IMG/VR virus record: IMGVR_UViG_3300042878_002960
Coordinates: 1-61,868 of that record
DNA from: a virus
Strand: one strand, 5' to 3'
DNA: 61,868 bases
In this document: one piece after another, positions 58,559 to 61,868 of the stretch
Position numbering within the stretch: position 1 is the first letter of the stretch
Layout: each line of letters starts with the position of its first letter
Notes under the pieces: model-generated
Database searches by the model: none
Told to the model about the DNA's origin: nothing
What the model saw: the letters and a program-made list of their open reading frames with translations, nothing else
Position numbers and translations under genes: made by a program

Positions 58559-59179
58559 TTAGTATCCAGATAAAATTGGAGGATTGATAGTAAAGTTATT
58601 ATCAATGTACTCATCAATAAAGTAATCATAGATAAAGTCAGCTTGAGATGACTCAATAATGTTGTTTGATGACCAGTCTAAAGCGTAACCAGCTAATTGT
58701 TTAATTTGTACGTTTTGGAAAGTAACACGTCTTAAAACAACACCTTTTTTATCGTGTTGGTTAACAATAACAGTTCCAATAATATCACTTTTATAGTGAA
58801 GTGAACCATTTTGTGAGTTAAATACTAAATCGTACCAAGCCTTCAAAGCATTCCAAGTCTCCATAGAACCTTGTTGGTTAACGTTAACATTGAACTTGAT
58901 GTTAAATTCACCAGCGGTTTTAGTTGGAGTTGTCAAGAACTGACGAGTTGAATACTTGAATCTTTGTTCTTTAACACCAACGTCAAATTGTGTTAAGTTC
59001 ATATCAATATTCAACGCATTTTGAAGAAGTAAAATTGGGTTTCTACCTTGAGCCTGTAAAATAACAGGTAATACAAAGGTAATCTCAAATAAATTAAGAT
59101 ATACTACTTCATCAGGTAGCGTACCAGGACCCCCTGGTGAACCTGTGTTCAAAAGTTGAGTAAAATGTGGTAATGGCAT
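58559..59179 (-). CDS. 19: Tail tube protein, gp19-like
   Basis: 206 residues (T4 gp19 is 163). It stacks in hexamers to form the inner tail tube. VVYLNLFEITFVLPVI, KYSTRQFLTTPTKTAGEFNI and WNALKAWYDLVFNSQNG match T4-like tube proteins, and YALDWSSNNIIESSQADFIY gives the conserved late strand pair (D-W/Y-x-x-x-N). It lies on the opposite strand from the sheath gene, unlike T4. An A-rich leader with a TATATAATTT box precedes it. Confidence 0.9.
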   Translation of the reverse strand: MPLPHFTQLLNTGSPGGPGTLPDEVVYLNLFEITFVLPVILQAQGRNPILLLQNALNIDMNLTQFDVGVKEQRFKYSTRQFLTTPTKTAGEFNIKFNVNVNQQGSMETWNALKAWYDLVFNSQNGSLHYKSDIIGTVIVNQHDKKGVVLRRVTFQNVQIKQLAGYALDWSSNNIIESSQADFIYDYFIDEYIDNNFTINPPILSGY

Positions 59180-59294
59180 ATTTTTTTTAATTATTTTTTA
59201 TAAATTATATATTTTTATTTGTTCTCTCTTTAGCTCTATTTTAAAATATTATGTTGTAAAAAATGCCATTTCCACTTTTTAATAAATACAATAT

Positions 59295-59642
59295 ATGAAC
59301 TGTAATTATAGATATTGTAATAAAGAGATTATTTGGGGTAGACCAGATAGAAAGTTTTGTAATAAAAACTGTAAATCTAAAGAAAAGGCTATATCAAAAG
59401 AATTAAAGGCTCTTAATAGAAGAAGTAAAAAAAGTAAAGATTTTGTTGAAAAGTCAAATATTAAACATGACAATAAATATAATTATGACTTAGTGCTTTA
59501 TGAAAACTGTAGAAGTAAAGTTAAAATAATATGTCCAGTTCACGAAGAGTTTGAACAAACACCAAATGCTCATTTATATGCTGGTAGTGGATGTGAGAAA
59601 TGTGCCAGAGAAGCCAGAAGAAAAGAAACAATATCACAATAA
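59295..59642 (+). CDS. Zinc-finger / DUF723-type mobile-gene fragment
   Basis: 115 residues. A Cys-rich start (CNYRYCNKEIIWG and KFCNKNCKSKEKA) is followed by DFVEKSNIKHDNKYNYDLVL and KIICPVHEEFEQTPNAHLYA, then CEKCARE: the repeat unit seen in phage homing-endonuclease-type proteins (HxxKYDYS...ICPxHGxFxQ). The nuclease part is absent, so it looks truncated, or acts as a DNA-binding remnant. It lies just before gp47. Confidence 0.6.
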   Translation: MNCNYRYCNKEIIWGRPDRKFCNKNCKSKEKAISKELKALNRRSKKSKDFVEKSNIKHDNKYNYDLVLYENCRSKVKIICPVHEEFEQTPNAHLYAGSGCEKCAREARRKETISQ

Positions 59643-59670
59643 TTTCATATAAAAAGAAAAGAAATTTTTA

Positions 59671-60795
59671 ATGAAAGTTTTTATTACAACAGATTGGCAT
59701 TTTGGAGTATATCTTAATAACTTAGATAAGTGGTTAGATATGATGGAAGATTATTTCTATAACTCTTTTATTCCTTACATCAGAGAAAATGCTAAACCAG
59801 GTGATATTTTAATACACTGTGGTGACTTATATGACAACAGAACATCTATTCCTATCATTGCTTCATATAAAGCAGAGAAGATACTCCTAGAGTTGTCTGA
59901 GATACTTCCACTACATATTATTGTAGGCAATCATGACTTATGGAATAAAGGTTCAAATGATATTAATTCGGTTAGATTATTTAACCACGTTAATAATGTA
60001 AATGTTTATACTAATACAACTACTATTGAAGTAGATGGTCAGAAATTAGTCCTAATGCCTTGGGCTGAAAAAAGATTAGATATGATTAAAGAAATCACTA
60101 ATAACCAAGGTGATTATTTATTTTGTCACTCTGACTTAAATGGTTGCCGCATGCATTTAAATTCAGTAGCACATAGAAATGCTGATAAAATTGATGTTGA
60201 TGAGTTTAAGAAATACAAACATGTTTTTAGTGGACATATTCACATTCGACAAACAAATGAAAATTTCTCGTTTATAGGCTCTCCATACCAAATGGACAGA
60301 AATGATATGGGAGACCAAAAAGGTATCACCATTCTCGACCTAAGTAGTGATAAAATTGATTTTGTACCTAACACATACTCTCCAATATTTAGAAAATTTA
60401 GAGTTGCTAATGAAGAAGATATTGACAAATTAGATGAATTAAGAGGAACTAAAGATTATATTGATTTAGCTATCTCAAATAACCTGTTAATTAATAACAG
60501 AAAGCTTCGTAGAAAGTTAGAAGTTATGTTGGAGAAAGGTAATTTTGCTTCTGTAGAATATATTGACGATATTACCAAAGAGTTAGTTGATGGTGAAGAT
60601 GTAAATGAATCATTAGAAGTTGAACTAGACGAGAATGGAATGGAAATATCTGTTCAATTAGAATATGAAGATTATATTAAAGAGTATATCTTGAAACAAA
60701 AGTATGATAATGATAAGTTCAAATCAGGAATTGTAAATGAATTTGATGAAGTCATTAAGATATACAATGAAAATTATAAAGTCAAAGCTGACTAA
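59671..60795 (+). CDS. 47: Recombination nuclease, gp47-like (SbcD/Mre11 family)
   Basis: 374 residues (T4 gp47 is 339). With gp46 it resects DNA ends for recombination-dependent replication. Phosphoesterase motifs are in order: TTDWHFG (about 8), LIHCGDLYDNR (about 49), IVGNHDLW (about 85), FCHSDLNG (about 152) and FSGHIHIRQ (about 187). The C-terminal part is helical and acidic. TDWHFG replaces the usual D-x-H of motif I with Asp and His in the same positions. Gene 46 is not in the window. Confidence 0.93.
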   Translation: MKVFITTDWHFGVYLNNLDKWLDMMEDYFYNSFIPYIRENAKPGDILIHCGDLYDNRTSIPIIASYKAEKILLELSEILPLHIIVGNHDLWNKGSNDINSVRLFNHVNNVNVYTNTTTIEVDGQKLVLMPWAEKRLDMIKEITNNQGDYLFCHSDLNGCRMHLNSVAHRNADKIDVDEFKKYKHVFSGHIHIRQTNENFSFIGSPYQMDRNDMGDQKGITILDLSSDKIDFVPNTYSPIFRKFRVANEEDIDKLDELRGTKDYIDLAISNNLLINNRKLRRKLEVMLEKGNFASVEYIDDITKELVDGEDVNESLEVELDENGMEISVQLEYEDYIKEYILKQKYDNDKFKSGIVNEFDEVIKIYNENYKVKAD

Positions 60796-60799
60796 AAAC

Positions 60800-60826
60800 A
60801 AAACCCATCTTTAAGATGGGTTTTTT
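60800..60826. terminator. Bidirectional terminator
   Basis: Stem AAACCCATCTT/AAGATGGGTTT and flanking A/T tracts between gp47 (ends 60795) and the convergent gene (ends 60811). Confidence 0.85.
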
Positions 60827-61080
60827 ATTAACTTTATTTTCAAATCTCCTGTACCTTTTATAACTCGATGATAAACACCCATTGGTATAAATGCCTTATC
60901 TATTACTTTAGGTAACTCATTATCTATTTGTATTTTCCAATCTGTATCACCAATAGACTCAATTATTCTATCTTCTCTATCACGGTGCCACATATATTCG
61001 CCAGAATCAGTATCTTGGCTAAATACTCTGATAAATTCATTATCACTTAATTTAGTTTCTTGGAAAGGAAGAAGTGTCAT
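60811..61080 (-). CDS. Cupin-like small protein
   Basis: 89 residues. YMWHRDREDRIIESIGDTDW, then LPKVIDKAFIPMGVYHRVIKG give the two His-containing motifs of a small cupin (HR..E near the start and P-x-G-x-Y-H-R later). Cupins bind metals or small ligands; the reaction is unknown. It overlaps the upstream gene by 4 nt (ATGA), so they are coupled. Confidence 0.65.
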   Translation of the reverse strand: MTLLPFQETKLSDNEFIRVFSQDTDSGEYMWHRDREDRIIESIGDTDWKIQIDNELPKVIDKAFIPMGVYHRVIKGTGDLKIKLIKNPS

Positions 61081-61613
61081 ACACCTAATTTTCTTTTTAA
61101 ATTTTCTAAATTTTGAGCAAATTTAATCTTAGTATCAGGTCTTTCATTCTCAACCGGTGTTAAATCTTTATTGATAAAATCTATATGTGTGCCAGTCGGT
61201 GAAACTTTTGGTATAGAACTATCATTTCTAATATCACCTATTTTACTATCAAGTGATTGAGAAATTTGTTTTAATAAACCTACTCCATAATAATTATTAA
61301 TATCACTAGAGGATGACTTATTTAACCATCTATCTGGTCCATATATTCCAAAAAACGGATACCATTTTCCGCTAGTTACGTCTTTTTTACCACCATGTCC
61401 AGATGATAAATAAAATGGAACGTGAATTCCATTAACATTAAAGACAACTATTTTTCTATCAGCATAATCAATAATCTTAGACTTTCCAAAAATTTTATTT
61501 TTAGGATCTAATAAACCGGTTTTAGGATCTTTCGCATATGTTTCATACGGAATCTCTAATCTAGTGGCATTTATAACAGATTCAAATATTTTATATGTTT
61601 TTAAATGTTTCAT
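61077..61613 (-). CDS. Hypothetical protein with capsid-targeting-like N-terminus
   Basis: 178 residues, family unknown. It starts MKHLKTYKIFESVINATRLE, a clear copy of the shared signature. The rest includes IDYADRKIVVFNVNGIHVPF and LSSGHGGKKDVTSGKWYPFF, which look like beta-rich enzyme or binding segments with a conserved His and Gly. The C-terminus is helical and basic. Coupled to the cupin-like gene. Confidence 0.65.
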   Translation of the reverse strand: MKHLKTYKIFESVINATRLEIPYETYAKDPKTGLLDPKNKIFGKSKIIDYADRKIVVFNVNGIHVPFYLSSGHGGKKDVTSGKWYPFFGIYGPDRWLNKSSSSDINNYYGVGLLKQISQSLDSKIGDIRNDSSIPKVSPTGTHIDFINKDLTPVENERPDTKIKFAQNLENLKRKLGV

Positions 61614-61626
61614 GTGCTATAATATT

Positions 61627-61868
61627 TTACCAGAATCCGGGATAAGTTTTACCACCCCAAAGGTGTCCATATTTATTAATTCTACAAGCCCAATATCCTG
61701 CTTTAGTTTTATCTTTCTTCATATCACAGTTATGTCTAGCCGCAAATGACTTTCTAGCTTTAGGATTACTAACTTTAGCTGTTAATCCACCATGAACATC
61801 ACCAAATGCTATCTTTTTAACCTTACCAGTTTTAGGATTCTTAACATAAACTTGATACTTCTTAGAAC
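61627..61868 (-). CDS. Conserved T4-like virion-associated protein, C-terminal fragment
   Basis: The gene is cut by the right edge; the last 80 codons are visible. KKYQVYVKNPKTGKVKKIAFGD, then KARKSFAARHNC, DKTKAGYWACR and a Trp-Gly-rich end. The pattern KxYxVxVKNPxTGKVKKxxFGD...RxSFxARHxC...WxxR is widespread in T4-like phages as a conserved protein of unknown role. The start lies outside the window. Confidence 0.65.
   Translation of the reverse strand, partial: SKKYQVYVKNPKTGKVKKIAFGDVHGGLTAKVSNPKARKSFAARHNCDMKKDKTKAGYWACRINKYGHLWGGKTYPGFW

Noticed and set aside
1-61868. Prophage or chromosomal segment
   Set aside because: No integrase, attachment-like repeats or host housekeeping neighbours; the hallmark genes fit a lytic T4-like phage. 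Genes such as glutamine synthetase, clpS and rnr are embedded between phage genes.

Overview
The window is a piece of a large, AT-rich, strictly lytic-looking tailed phage with a contractile tail, related to T4. Recognisable T4-type functions include terminase (gp17, probable gp16), portal (gp20), prohead protease and scaffold (gp21/gp22, fused here), major capsid protein (gp23), head completion nuclease (gp4), tail sheath (gp18), tail tube (gp19), baseplate proteins (gp25, gp26-like), a gp15-like tail terminator, late sigma factor (gp55), clamp loader (gp44) and the recombination nuclease gp47. No integrase, rRNA or plasmid gene is visible. Genes at both edges are cut, so the genome is longer than the window. 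The host is probably a member of the Bacteroidota (Flavobacteriia-like): starts lack Shine-Dalgarno sequences, leaders are A-rich, and several genes and the tmRNA carry the host-type promoter TTTG-N19/20-TAnnTTTG.

Layout. 1-6 kb: membrane proteins, DUF4326, glycosyltransferase, 2H phosphoesterase, an M20/M28-type peptidase and a RimB-like aspartyl protease. 6.2-13.5 kb: a sugar-modification island with a 1211-residue four-module glycosyltransferase, a methyltransferase and three more transferase-like genes. 13.5-18 kb: two capsid-like fragments, a family-A-polymerase-like palm protein and a ligase-like protein. 18-21.2 kb: DUF1653, Dam-type methylase, NADAR and a tmRNA gene. 21.2-32.7 kb: second peptidase, NFACT-R protein, gp23, protease-scaffold fusion, RNase R and portal. 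32.7-41.3 kb: gp2-like and gp4, type II glutamine synthetase, gp55, gp15-like, gp44, gp25, GNAT and isochorismatase-like proteins. 41.4-48.9 kb: spanin-like pair, HAD protein, ClpS and the two terminase genes. 49-61.9 kb: large virion protein, giant sheath, baseplate, tube, gp47 and a cupin-like protein.

Two themes stand out. First, one phage carries an unusual set of translation quality-control parts: a tmRNA, RNase R, a stand-alone NFACT-R domain (the RqcH type), the ClpS degradation adaptor and two peptidases. Together they look like a ribosome-rescue, mRNA-decay and peptide-disposal set. Second, at least nine unrelated proteins start with the same short signature, M-(K/R)-x-hydrophobic-(K/R)-x-(F/Y), resembling the capsid targeting sequence of T4 internal proteins. 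The protease-scaffold fusion contains eleven tandem 14-residue repeats, each with a YLAE or YIAE core like T4 prohead-protease sites. This suggests a broad system for loading proteins, including the NFACT-R and GNAT proteins, into the head.

Two promoter styles are seen. One is an AATATATA box 4-5 nt from the ATG, predicting leaderless late mRNAs. The other is the host-type promoter, in front of probable early genes and the tmRNA. All functional assignments come from reading motifs by eye; no database search was run.
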